A stretch of 27,834 nucleotides of DNA from Pseudomonadota bacterium. Lineage in GTDB: Bacteria > Pseudomonadota > Alphaproteobacteria > Sphingomonadales > Sphingomonadaceae. The stretch's first letter is position 1, and each line of letters begins with the position of its first letter. Both the position numbers and the translations under genes were made by a program. Under the pieces are notes generated by a model, which saw only the letters and a program-made list of their open reading frames with translations, was not told the DNA's origin and did no database searches. The stretch lies in the NCBI GenBank assembly GCA_023422695.1, contig JAFAGN010000012.1, forward strand, positions 1-27,834, written 5' to 3'. Shown here one piece after another: positions 22,102-27,834 of this stretch.

Positions 22102-22941
22102 GTGCAAATCATCCGTGATATCGCGACGCTGCATCGCGCCATCGCCGCGCTGAAACAGGGCGGGAAAAGCGTCGCCCTGGTGCCGACGATGGGGGCGCTG
22201 CACGAAGGCCATCTGTCGCTGGTGCGTATGGGACGGCGCGTTGCCGACCATGTCGTCGTATCGATCTTCGTCAACCCGACCCAATTCGGCCCCAACGAGG
22301 ATTTCGCCGCCTATCCGCGCGACGAGGCGCGCGACGCTGCGCTACTGGTCGAGGAAGGCGCCGGCCTGCTCTGGGCGCCCGATGTCGCGGTGATGTATCC
22401 GGGTGGGCACAGCACCCATATCGAGGTCGCCGAACTTGGCGCCGATTATTGCGGCGCCGCGCGGCCCGGCCACTTTGACGGGGTTGCGACGGTCGTCGCC
22501 AAATTATTCAACCAGGTTCGCCCCGACGTCGCGATCTTTGGCGAAAAGGACTGGCAGCAGCTCGCGATCATCCGCCGAATGGCGCGCGATCTGGATTTCC
22601 ACCTCGACATATTGGGCGCACCGATCGCGCGCGACCCCGACGGCCTCGCGCTGTCTTCGCGCAACGCCTATCTGTCGGCCGATCAGCGCGCCGCCGCGAC
22701 CGCCTTTCCCGATGCCTTGAAAGCCGCCGCAACGACAATTGCCAAGGGCGTGGATGTCGATGCAGCGTTGGCCGAAGCGGCAGCGGCTATCGTCACGGGC
22801 GGGTTCGACAGCGTCGATTATGTCGCGCTCGCCGATGCCGACAGCCTTGAAAGATTGACCGTTTTTCGGCGCCCCGCACGCCTGCTCGCTGCCGCGCGGA
22901 TGGGCAAAACCCGGCTTATCGACAATTATCCCGTCGATTAA
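22102..22941 (+). CDS. panC: Pantothenate synthetase (pantoate-beta-alanine ligase)
   Basis: The 279-residue cytosolic enzyme joins pantoate and beta-alanine using ATP in the pantothenate/CoA pathway. Motifs: PTMGALHEGH near residues 30-39 (HIGH-type nucleotide site), VSIFVNPTQFGPNEDF near 53-68, the pantoate-site block RPGHFDGVATVVAKLFN near 124-140, IFGEKDWQQL near 148-157, and DGLALSSRN for the KMSKS-equivalent loop. Length is typical. The start is the GTG at 22102, with GGAG 12 bases upstream; an open frame continues upstream but lies in the divergent mipZ gene. No other pantothenate genes are near. Confidence 0.95.
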   Translation: MQIIRDIATLHRAIAALKQGGKSVALVPTMGALHEGHLSLVRMGRRVADHVVVSIFVNPTQFGPNEDFAAYPRDEARDAALLVEEGAGLLWAPDVAVMYPGGHSTHIEVAELGADYCGAARPGHFDGVATVVAKLFNQVRPDVAIFGEKDWQQLAIIRRMARDLDFHLDILGAPIARDPDGLALSSRNAYLSADQRAAATAFPDALKAAATTIAKGVDVDAALAEAAAAIVTGGFDSVDYVALADADSLERLTVFRRPARLLAAARMGKTRLIDNYPVD

Positions 22942-23002
22942 TTGTTTCAGAAAACGTCGGAATTTCGCCGTTCTTTGACTCTATTCACAAGAAATTGCGC
23001 CC

Positions 23003-23023
23003 AGCGTTAACGCTTTGTTGACC
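23003..23023 (+). promoter_or_regulatory. CtrA-like binding site before the Sel1 gene
   Basis: TTAA-N7-TTGA (23007-23021, followed by CC) is one base from the alphaproteobacterial CtrA consensus TTAA-N7-TTAA. The first half-site lies inside a perfect 12-base palindrome AGCGTTAACGCT (23003-23014). It is about 60 bases before the Sel1-repeat start, a sensible place for activator control. Function is inferred from consensus only. Confidence 0.4.
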
Positions 23024-23048
23024 ATAAGCCGCAAGGTTAGACCCCGAA

Positions 23049-23067
23049 GCCTCCTGTGGGGGGAGGC
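23049..23067 (+). other. Leader hairpin before the Sel1-repeat gene
   Basis: GCCTCC (23049-23054) pairs with GGAGGC (23062-23067) around a G-rich seven-base loop, just 5' of the ribosome binding site AGGGGG (23071-23076) and a TTTTT spacer to the ATG. The stem hides one GGAGG but leaves the nearer AGGGGG free, so it may stabilise the mRNA or tune initiation. Confidence 0.4.
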
Positions 23068-23081
23068 GACAGGGGGTTTTT

Positions 23082-23396
23082 ATGGCCAACAGTCTGAAGT
23101 CCGCGCAGTTTCTGATCGAAAGCCGCTTGCTCGATGCGGCCCGCGGCGACGCCAATGCTTATTTCGATCTGGGTATCGCATTTTCCACCGGGACCGGCGG
23201 TGTCGATGTCGACCTGATCCAGGCGCATAAATGGTTCAACCTTGCGGCGCTCGGCGGCAACAAGGAAGGCCAGCAATGCCGCGCCGACCTGTCCGACGAG
23301 ATGAGCCGCGACGAAATCGCCGAAGCGCAGCGCCAGGCGCGCGCTTGGCTCGACGAAACGGCGCGCCGCCCGGCCGCACGGCGGTTTGCTGCCTGA
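23082..23396 (+). CDS. Small Sel1-repeat protein
   Basis: The 104-residue protein has one recognisable Sel1-like (TPR-related) repeat at about residues 20-58: GDANAYFDLGIAFSTGTGGV then DLIQAHKWFNLAALGGNKEG. It is followed by a helix, SDEMSRDEIAEAQRQARAWL, and a basic Ala/Arg tail. No signal peptide is visible. Sel1 repeats mediate protein contacts; the partner is unknown. AGGGGG lies five bases before ATG 23082. Upstream are a leader hairpin and a CtrA-like site. The stop is followed four bases later by octamer element copy 3. Closely similar short Sel1 proteins are, as I recall, common in sphingomonads. Confidence 0.82.
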   Translation: MANSLKSAQFLIESRLLDAARGDANAYFDLGIAFSTGTGGVDVDLIQAHKWFNLAALGGNKEGQQCRADLSDEMSRDEIAEAQRQARAWLDETARRPAARRFAA

Positions 23397-23400
23397 ATTT

Positions 23401-23529
23401 TTCACACAAAGACACAAAGACACGAAGAGATCGGCTCGGGCCGACCGGCCTCGCGCTTTTTCCCGGTTAAATGACAGAGCCGCATCGCGGCCAGCACGAC
23501 AACTTCGTGTCTTTGTGTCTTCGTGCGAG
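23401..23529. repeat. Octamer inverted repeat, copy 3
   Basis: Arms 23401-23428 (ACACAAAG, ACACAAAG, ACACGAAG) and 23502-23529 pair at 24 of 28 positions. A small stem TCGGC-TCGG-GCCGA (23431-23444) sits next to the left arm. The element lies tail to tail between the Sel1 gene and the FemAB/GNAT-like gene, filling their convergent gap. It is the simplest of the three copies, with a single arm pair. Confidence 0.85.
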
Positions 23530-23549
23530 CCAATTATCCGGCGGTGGCC

Positions 23550-24698
23550 TTAATCGGCCCGCCGAAAGGGCATATGCCCTTCCAACCATTGCATTTCGGC
23601 TTCCTCGGCGCGGCGTTCCTGTTCCAGAAAATCGGCCACCGCGCGGCGAAAGCCCGGATCGGCAATGAAATGCGCCGACCAGGTCGCGACGGGGCCATAG
23701 CCGCGCGCCAGCTTGTGACCGCCCTGCGCGCCCGCTTCGACCCGCGCCAGTCCGCGCGCGATCGCGATATCGATCGCGCGGTAATAGCAAAGCTCGAAAT
23801 GCAGATAGGGGATGTCGGTCAGGCACCCCCAATAGCGTCCGTACAGCGTGTCGGCCCCAAGGAAATGCAGCGCCCCGGCGACGGGCCGGTCATCGTCGTA
23901 AGCAAGCAGCAGGACGACCTGCTGCGCCATTCGCTTACCGATCAGGTCGAACGCCGCGCGCGTCAGATAGGGCTGGCCCCATTTGCGGGCGCCGGTGTCC
24001 TGATAGAAGAGCCACATCGCGTCCCAATGCTCTGCGCGGATCGCATCGCCGCTCAGTTCCTCGATTCGCAACCCTTCCACCGCCCGCGCGCGTTCCTTGC
24101 GCAACTGCTTGCGCTTGGCCGAGGTCAGCGTCGTGAGGAAATCGTCGAAGCTTGCGTAGCCCGCATTGGCGAAATGAAACTGGATATCGCGGCGCACCAG
24201 CCAGCCCGCGCTTTCGAACAGCGGCATCTGCTCGGGCGCGACAAAGGTCGCATGGGCGGACGACAATCCGTTCTGCCGGACCACCGCTTCGGCGGCGCGG
24301 ATCAGCAACCGCGCATCATCGCTATCGGGTGCGAGCAATCGCGGCCCCGGCACCGGGGTAAAAGGCGCCGCGATCTGGAGCTTGGGATAATAATCGCCCC
24401 CCGCGCGCGCCCACGCATCGGCCCAGCCCTGGTCGAAGACATATTCGCCCTGGCTATGCGATTTGAGGTACGCCGGCGCGGCGGCGACCAGTCCGCCCGC
24501 CGCATCCTCGACCAGCAAGGGCGCGGCCTGCCAGCCCGTCCCCGGCCCGACGCTGCCCGATTCCTCGAGCAGCGACAGGAAAGCATGGCTGACGAATGGA
24601 TTGCCGCCGCCCGCCAGCGCATCCCACGCCGCAGCGTCGATCGCGCCGACGCCCGTGCCGAGCGAAATTGTCCGGTTTGGCGGGTCCGCCTCGGCCAT
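23550..24698 (-). CDS. FemAB/GNAT-like protein (DUF482, peptidoglycan-associated acyltransferase family)
   Basis: The 382-residue cytosolic protein fits the FemAB-like DUF482 family, which carries two acetyltransferase-type folds. Visible blocks are NPFVSHAFLSLLEESGSVG near 33-51, YVFDQGWADAW near 87-97 with KLQIAAPFTPVPGPRLL, DIQFHFANAGYASFDDFL near 170, SAKRKQLRKERARA, and the second-half core ALHFLGADTLYGRYWGC followed by HFELCYYRAIDIAIARGL and VEAGAQGGHKLARGY. Relatives add amino acids to peptidoglycan or are annotated only as GNAT enzymes; the acceptor here is unknown. It is the last gene of a four-gene unit, eight bases after the RidA-like stop. Confidence 0.85.
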   Translation of the reverse strand: MAEADPPNRTISLGTGVGAIDAAAWDALAGGGNPFVSHAFLSLLEESGSVGPGTGWQAAPLLVEDAAGGLVAAAPAYLKSHSQGEYVFDQGWADAWARAGGDYYPKLQIAAPFTPVPGPRLLAPDSDDARLLIRAAEAVVRQNGLSSAHATFVAPEQMPLFESAGWLVRRDIQFHFANAGYASFDDFLTTLTSAKRKQLRKERARAVEGLRIEELSGDAIRAEHWDAMWLFYQDTGARKWGQPYLTRAAFDLIGKRMAQQVVLLLAYDDDRPVAGALHFLGADTLYGRYWGCLTDIPYLHFELCYYRAIDIAIARGLARVEAGAQGGHKLARGYGPVATWSAHFIADPGFRRAVADFLEQERRAEEAEMQWLEGHMPFRRAD

Positions 24699-24706
24699 TG
24701 CAGTCC

Positions 24707-25171
24707 TTAAGCGGGTTTCACCGCGACAATCGCGTCGGCCTCGACCGCGGCGCCGAGCGGCAGCACCGCGACGCCGACCGCGGCGCGCGCATGGCGGCCC
24801 GCTTCGCCGAACAGCGTCTCGAACAATTCCGACGCGCCATTAGCCACCTTGGCCTGATCGGTGAAGCTCGGCGCGCTGTTGACGAAGACGCCCAGCTTGA
24901 CGACGCGCTCGACGCGCGACCAGTCGCCGCCGATCGCCTGCCCGATCTGCGCAACGAGCATCAGCGCGACGCGCTGCGCCGCATCCTGACCGCCCGCGAC
25001 GTCCATGTCGTCGCCAAGGCGCCCGGTCACCACCTGCCCGTCGCGAAACGGCAGCTGACCGCTGACATAGAGCAGGCCGTTCTGTTCGACGACGGGAACA
25101 TAGGCGGCGACGGGCGCCGCCGCCTTGGGCAGTTCGAGGCCGAGTTCGGCGAGCTTTGCGGTGATGTCCAT
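24707..25171 (-). CDS. RidA family protein (YjgF/UK114-like)
   Basis: The 154-residue protein belongs to the RidA superfamily, in the subgroup of about 150 residues rather than the 128-residue canonical RidA. It shows NGLLYVSGQLPFRDG near 31-45, AAQRVALMLVAQIGQAIGGDWSRVERVVKLGVFV near 64-97 and GRHARAAVGVAVLPLGAAVEADAIV near 125-149, where the Arg of HARAAV sits near the place of the ligand-binding Arg105 of true RidA. Canonical RidA deaminates reactive enamine/imine intermediates; this subgroup's substrate is uncertain. AAGGAACC precedes the ATG. It lies 12 bases after the HAD gene in the same unit. Confidence 0.9.
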   Translation of the reverse strand: MDITAKLAELGLELPKAAAPVAAYVPVVEQNGLLYVSGQLPFRDGQVVTGRLGDDMDVAGGQDAAQRVALMLVAQIGQAIGGDWSRVERVVKLGVFVNSAPSFTDQAKVANGASELFETLFGEAGRHARAAVGVAVLPLGAAVEADAIVAVKPA

Positions 25172-25183
25172 GATGGTTCCTTG

Positions 25184-25825
25184 TTAGGCCGTCTGCGCGG
25201 CGGGAGCGGGAATGTTTTCGGCGAGGCGCGCAAAGATCCAGTCCTGCGCCGCCGCCCAGTCGTCGATGCGCGCATGCGCGTGTTTGGCGGGTGCAATCTT
25301 GTCGGCAATCGCGGGCTCGCCCACCAGGTGCAGCCGCCACACGTCGGGCGCCTCGGTCGCCACCGAGCCATGATGCCCCGCCAGATCGTCGATGAACACG
25401 GCGACCGAGGGGCGATATTGTTCGATCAGGCGGCGCACCGGCTCGCCCTTGCCGCCGCGGCTACCGATCACCGGCGCATGAAAATCATGGCTTGCCAACT
25501 GGTCGATCCGCGCCTGCTGATGGTCGGGGCCGACGTTGGTCAGCACGACAATGTCGGCCTGCTCGGCAATCGCCGCCATCGCGGCCAGCGCCCCCGGGAT
25601 CGGATATTGCCGGGTCATTTCGGTACGGAAAAAACTGTCGAGCAGCGGCCAGACCTCGGCCGCCTCCAACGGCGTGCCGCATTCCTTGCGCTTCAGCGCC
25701 CCGGCAAAACTCGCGTCCTCGATCCGGAACAACACGCCATGTTCGGCATCGACCCATTCGGCAAAGGGAACGACCATGTGCATCAGCACCTCGTCGCAGT
25801 CGGTGATGACGAGCGGGCGGTTCAT
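25184..25825 (-). CDS. HAD family hydrolase
   Basis: The 213-residue protein opens with motif I VITDCDEVL, with nucleophile Asp9 and general acid/base Asp11 both present. Motif II is VVLTNVGPDHQ, a lysine in SRGGKGEPV may serve as motif III, and motif IV is VFIDDLAGHH. A helical cap containing RIEDASFAGALKRKECGTPLE lies between motifs I and II. The substrate is unknown. The start overlaps the DUF3572 stop by four bases (ATGA), showing translational coupling, and a RidA-like gene follows after 12 bases. Confidence 0.85.
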   Translation of the reverse strand: MNRPLVITDCDEVLMHMVVPFAEWVDAEHGVLFRIEDASFAGALKRKECGTPLEAAEVWPLLDSFFRTEMTRQYPIPGALAAMAAIAEQADIVVLTNVGPDHQQARIDQLASHDFHAPVIGSRGGKGEPVRRLIEQYRPSVAVFIDDLAGHHGSVATEAPDVWRLHLVGEPAIADKIAPAKHAHARIDDWAAAQDWIFARLAENIPAPAAQTA

Positions 25826-26085
25826 ATGGTCATTCCTTCAAGCCGCTGCGCCGCGGTGGCGATAGTGGCGGGCGGCACCTGCAACGCGTCGGCGCAGGCG
25901 ACAAGATCGTTTTCATGGGCGGTCAGAAACGACAGGATCGCCGCCAGCGTCGCCTGTTCGCCCAGCGAGGCGCGAAGCTCGTCGGGCGCGAGGCCGGTGA
26001 GCCCAAGCAGCCGCTCGGCGCGTGGCTCGTCGCTCAATATCCAGCCGAGCGCCTGAAGCGCCAGAGCTGCGTCGTCATCGCGCAA
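25822..26085 (-). CDS. DUF3572 family protein
   Basis: The 87-residue protein matches the alphaproteobacterial DUF3572 family: DDDAALALQALGWILSDE at the N-terminus, then RLLGLTGLAPDELRASLGE and a closing helix AILSFLTAHENDLVACADAL. Its function is not known. The start is a TTG. TTG 26085 is preferred because AAGGG lies about ten bases upstream; TTG 26112 adds nine residues but has no ribosome binding site. It overlaps the HAD gene by four bases and diverges from divK, an arrangement that could put both under shared upstream control. Confidence 0.82.
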   Translation of the reverse strand: MRDDDAALALQALGWILSDEPRAERLLGLTGLAPDELRASLGEQATLAAILSFLTAHENDLVACADALQVPPATIATAAQRLEGMTI

Positions 26086-26174
26086 GGCATTTTTCCCTTC
26101 ACCGGGAGGCAATTGTGTCGCGGCGCCGATTCGCCTAAACGGGCCGCGAACGCAAGGTGGGGACGCGAAATATC

Positions 26175-26537
26175 ATGGGCAAGACCATATTGGTCGTCGA
26201 GGATAATGAGCTGAACCTGCGCCTGTTCTGCGACCTGCTCAACGCCCATGGCTATACCGCCCACCCGGTGCGCGACGGACGCGACGCGCTGGCGAAAGCG
26301 CGCGAGGTGGCGCCCGACCTGATCATCATGGATATCCAGCTGCCGCATGTCAGCGGGCTCGAGCTGATCGGGCAGATGAAGGCCGACCTGACGCTGCGCA
26401 GCGTCCCGATCATGGCGGTCACCGCCTATGCCGGCAAAGGCGACGAGGAACAGATCCGCGCCGCGGGGGCGGAGTCCTATGTTTCGAAACCGATTTCGGT
26501 GATCAAGTTCATCGAAAGTGTGGGGGCGTTTGCCTGA
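26175..26537 (+). CDS. divK: DivK-type single-domain response regulator
   Basis: The 120-residue receiver-only protein matches DivK, which in Caulobacter and relatives controls cell polarity and CtrA activity through DivJ, PleC and DivL. Acidic pocket Glu9/Asp10, phosphoacceptor Asp53 in IIMDIQLP (same number as Caulobacter Asp53), Thr83 in AVTAYAGKGD and Lys105 in YVSKPIS are all present. The N-terminus VVEDNELNLRLFCDLL and C-terminal SVIKFIESV are DivK-like. No PleD gene follows. ATG 26175 is chosen over an upstream GTG. Acting with mipZ in this window and the CtrA-like site, it fits a standard alphaproteobacterial cell-cycle circuit. Confidence 0.92.
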   Translation: MGKTILVVEDNELNLRLFCDLLNAHGYTAHPVRDGRDALAKAREVAPDLIIMDIQLPHVSGLELIGQMKADLTLRSVPIMAVTAYAGKGDEEQIRAAGAESYVSKPISVIKFIESVGAFA

Positions 26538-26547
26538 GCCGCCGCGG

Positions 26548-26793
26548 CTAAAAGAAGGTCGCGATCGACTGGATTTGCGCGACCAGTTTTGTCCACGCCG
26601 GATCGTCGCTCGCCCACGCGACCAGGAGCAATCCGCCAACCGCAGCCAGCCCGACCCCCAGCGGCAGGCGAATGGTCATCACCTGCTGATCATAGCTGCA
26701 CCCGCTGTCGTCGGTAACGACCATGCGGTCGATGATGCTGCGGTTCTTGGGCGCCTTGCCCATGACTTCGCGCGAAAAATCCTCGAGGCTCAT
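26548..26793 (-). CDS. Small one-TM protein of unknown function
   Basis: I do not recognise a family. The 81-residue product has a soluble N-terminus (MSLEDFSREVMGKAPKNRS, then a short VVTDDSGCSYDQQV strand) and a single membrane helix near residues 43-61 (LPLGVGLAAVGGLLLVAWA), ending in a short amphipathic tail. GGAAGGGAG about seven bases before the ATG is a strong ribosome binding site, which supports it as real. It is convergent with divK, ten bases from its stop. Confidence 0.7.
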   Translation of the reverse strand: MSLEDFSREVMGKAPKNRSIIDRMVVTDDSGCSYDQQVMTIRLPLGVGLAAVGGLLLVAWASDDPAWTKLVAQIQSIATFF

Positions 26794-26870
26794 GGTGCGG
26801 CTCCCTTCCGGGCGCCGACCATAAGCCTGCTATCGTAAACGGCCCGATAATGCCGTGGGCGCGGTCAGGA

Positions 26871-27035
26871 TTACGCCGCGCAATTGTCGCGATGGTTGCG
26901 GTCAAGGTCGCCGCCGCGGCGGTTTGCCGACGCGGCCCAAGGTGCCGCATAGTGGATTGCGACCATGGCGGCGGACGCGTCGATCACGGCGGTCCACAGG
27001 CGATGGAGCCGCTTCGATTCGGGGGTGGGGGTCAT
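26871..27035 (-). CDS. Putative 54-aa small protein
   Basis: A short frame runs ATG 27035 to TAA 26871, with GGAGATAAAGCC directly before the ATG, an excellent ribosome binding site. The product starts MTPTPESKRLHRLWTAVI and has a moderately hydrophobic middle (AVIDASAAMVAIHYAAPWAA) followed by a basic/acidic tail (RRGGDLDRNHRDN). No family is recognised. It lies in the 379-base gap between the small one-TM gene and the Lrp gene; otherwise I see only the Lrp operator candidate in that gap. Confidence 0.45.
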   Translation of the reverse strand: MTPTPESKRLHRLWTAVIDASAAMVAIHYAAPWAASANRRGGDLDRNHRDNCAA

Positions 27036-27120
27036 GGCTTTATCTCCTGCACCCGGCGCCGCGTGAAGAGGGAGAGGGCGGCCCGGACGACTCCCTTCTA
27101 ATCCCGCCTCAATGGCGATT

Positions 27121-27160
27121 GGCGCTAAAATTGACCGTGCTAGCGACCAACTTTTGCGCT
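27121..27160 (+). promoter_or_regulatory. Dyad operator before the Lrp/AsnC gene
   Basis: GGCGCTAAAATTG (27121-27133) and CAACTTTTGCGCT (27148-27160) are inverted copies at 10 of 13 positions, spaced by 14 bases. The site ends 12 bases before the regulator start, a typical place for Lrp-family autoregulation. A TTGACC at 27131-27136 could be a -35, though no clear -10 follows. Confidence 0.45.
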
Positions 27161-27172
27161 ATTCGATGAATT

Positions 27173-27658
27173 ATGCGAAAAATGATCGATCTTGACAGTT
27201 TCGACCGCCGCCTGCTCGCGCTGGTCCGCGAGAACAACCTCGAACCGGCGCGCATACTGGCGGAGAAGGTGGGGCTGTCGTTATCCGCGGTGCTGCGCCG
27301 CTTGCGGCGGCTGCGCGACGAAAAGGTGATCGTCGCCGACATTGCGGTGGTCAATCCGGCGCTGACCGGATCGGCGCTGACGATGCACGTCCTGGTCCAG
27401 ATGCAGCAGGCGGGGCCACAGACGATGGACAATTTTGCCCGCGCGATCGTGCAACATCCCGAGATCACCGCCGCGTGGGACGTGACCGGCGACGATGATT
27501 TCCTGCTCAAGGTGCAGGTCGGCACGATGGAGGAATATGACGCCTTCACCCGCCGCGCGCTGGGCGAGGACAAGGGCGTTCATTCGTTCACAACGCTGAT
27601 CGCGATCCGCAACATCATCGAGAACGAGGTAGCACGGCGGCCGCTGCGCGATCGATAG
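27173..27658 (+). CDS. Lrp/AsnC family transcriptional regulator
   Basis: The 161-residue DNA-binding protein has the Lrp layout: an N-terminal HTH (LDSFDRRLLALVRENNL then ARILAEKVGLSLSAVLRRLRRL, residues 7-48), a linker strand VIVADIAVVNP, and the C-terminal effector/oligomerisation (RAM) domain with TMHVLVQMQQAG, DVTGDDDFLLKVQVGTMEEYDAF and HSFTTLIAIRNI. Members sense amino acids and often control a neighbouring transporter or enzyme, but no such gene is seen here. ATG 27173 has no ribosome binding site; ATG 27182 (residue 4) is the alternative. A dyad just upstream suggests autoregulation. Confidence 0.92.
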   Translation: MRKMIDLDSFDRRLLALVRENNLEPARILAEKVGLSLSAVLRRLRRLRDEKVIVADIAVVNPALTGSALTMHVLVQMQQAGPQTMDNFARAIVQHPEITAAWDVTGDDDFLLKVQVGTMEEYDAFTRRALGEDKGVHSFTTLIAIRNIIENEVARRPLRDR

Positions 27659-27660
27659 GG

Positions 27661-27834
27661 CCGGGGGTGGATAGCGCGGATGTCAGCTGGCGATCAGAAG
27701 CTAACGTCGATCCTCCCTGTCGCGCAGCGATGGGGAGGTGGCAGCGCTACGCGCTGACGGAGGGGCTTTGGCGCTGACGTCGTCGCCCCTCCACCACTTG
27801 CTTCGCAAGCGGTCCCCCTCCCCATGGCTTCGCC
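27661..27834. repeat. Hairpin repeat cluster at the window end
   Basis: The 176 bases after the Lrp stop hold several stems: CCTCCC (27712-27717) with GGGAGG (27733-27738), enclosing TCGC/GCGA; CAGCGC (27742-27747) with GCGCTG (27751-27756); GGAGGGGC (27759-27766) with GCCCCTCC (27785-27792); and CTTGC (27797-27801) with GCAAG (27805-27809). I recall similar composite repeats from sphingomonad genomes. No gene is visible, and the element runs off the window. Confidence 0.7.

Noticed and set aside
22942..23081. TTGACT near 22975 as a -35 for the Sel1 gene
   Set aside because: No acceptable -10 lies 16-18 bases downstream, so I reported only the CtrA-like site and leader hairpin.

Overview
The window reads as chromosomal DNA of a sphingomonad-type alphaproteobacterium, most like Sphingopyxis or a close relative. 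The evidence is high GC in the core genes (42 of 60 bases in 5281-5340), a DivK-type single-domain regulator, a MipZ-type division ATPase, MmcB, DUF3572 and COQ9 genes, and several hairpin repeats of a kind I recall from sphingomonad genomes. I ran no database search, so the genus is inferred. I see no rRNA, tRNA, CRISPR array, insertion sequence or prophage.

Layout. 1-2865: an Old Yellow Enzyme ene-reductase (-) diverges from an EamA transporter and a COQ9-like gene (+). 2948-3970: one low-GC RhuM-family gene, the only clearly foreign-looking gene. 4010-7334: feoA-feoB behind a candidate Fur-type operator, then ssb and mmcB. 7361-7597: a nested inverted repeat built of purine-rich octamers. 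7626-9695: ribE, ribD and a one-TM protein (all -). 9811-9904: a compact, previously unannotated small-RNA gene with its own promoter and terminator. 9958-12253: a hotdog thioesterase and an X-Pro aminopeptidase (-), divergent from an exported oligopeptidase B-type enzyme (+) and a class C beta-lactamase-fold hydrolase. 16023-18607: a HAD phosphatase, rpmJ (41-aa L36) and rpoN. 18748-22016: lptB, a phosphomannomutase/phosphoglucomutase and mipZ (all -). 22102-23396: panC and a small Sel1-repeat gene (+). 23550-26085: a four-gene unit of DUF3572, HAD, RidA-like and FemAB/GNAT-like genes (-). 26175-27658: divK, two small ORFs on the minus strand and an Lrp/AsnC regulator, followed by a repeat cluster at the window edge.

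Together these are mostly housekeeping functions: ferrous iron uptake, riboflavin and pantothenate synthesis, peptide turnover, LPS export, sigma-54 and cell-cycle control (DivK, MipZ, and a CtrA-like site before the Sel1 gene).

The most interesting signals are outside the proteins. One is the roughly 62-nt sRNA candidate at 9843-9904, with a 5' hairpin, an exposed pyrimidine-rich CCTCTCCC stretch and an intrinsic terminator, behind a promoter carrying TTGCA/TGCAA palindromes. The other is a family of three intergenic elements (7361-7597, 16969-17128, 23401-23529) whose arms are all built from one octamer, RCRCRRAG, arranged as nested, interleaved or simple inverted repeats close to gene 3' ends.
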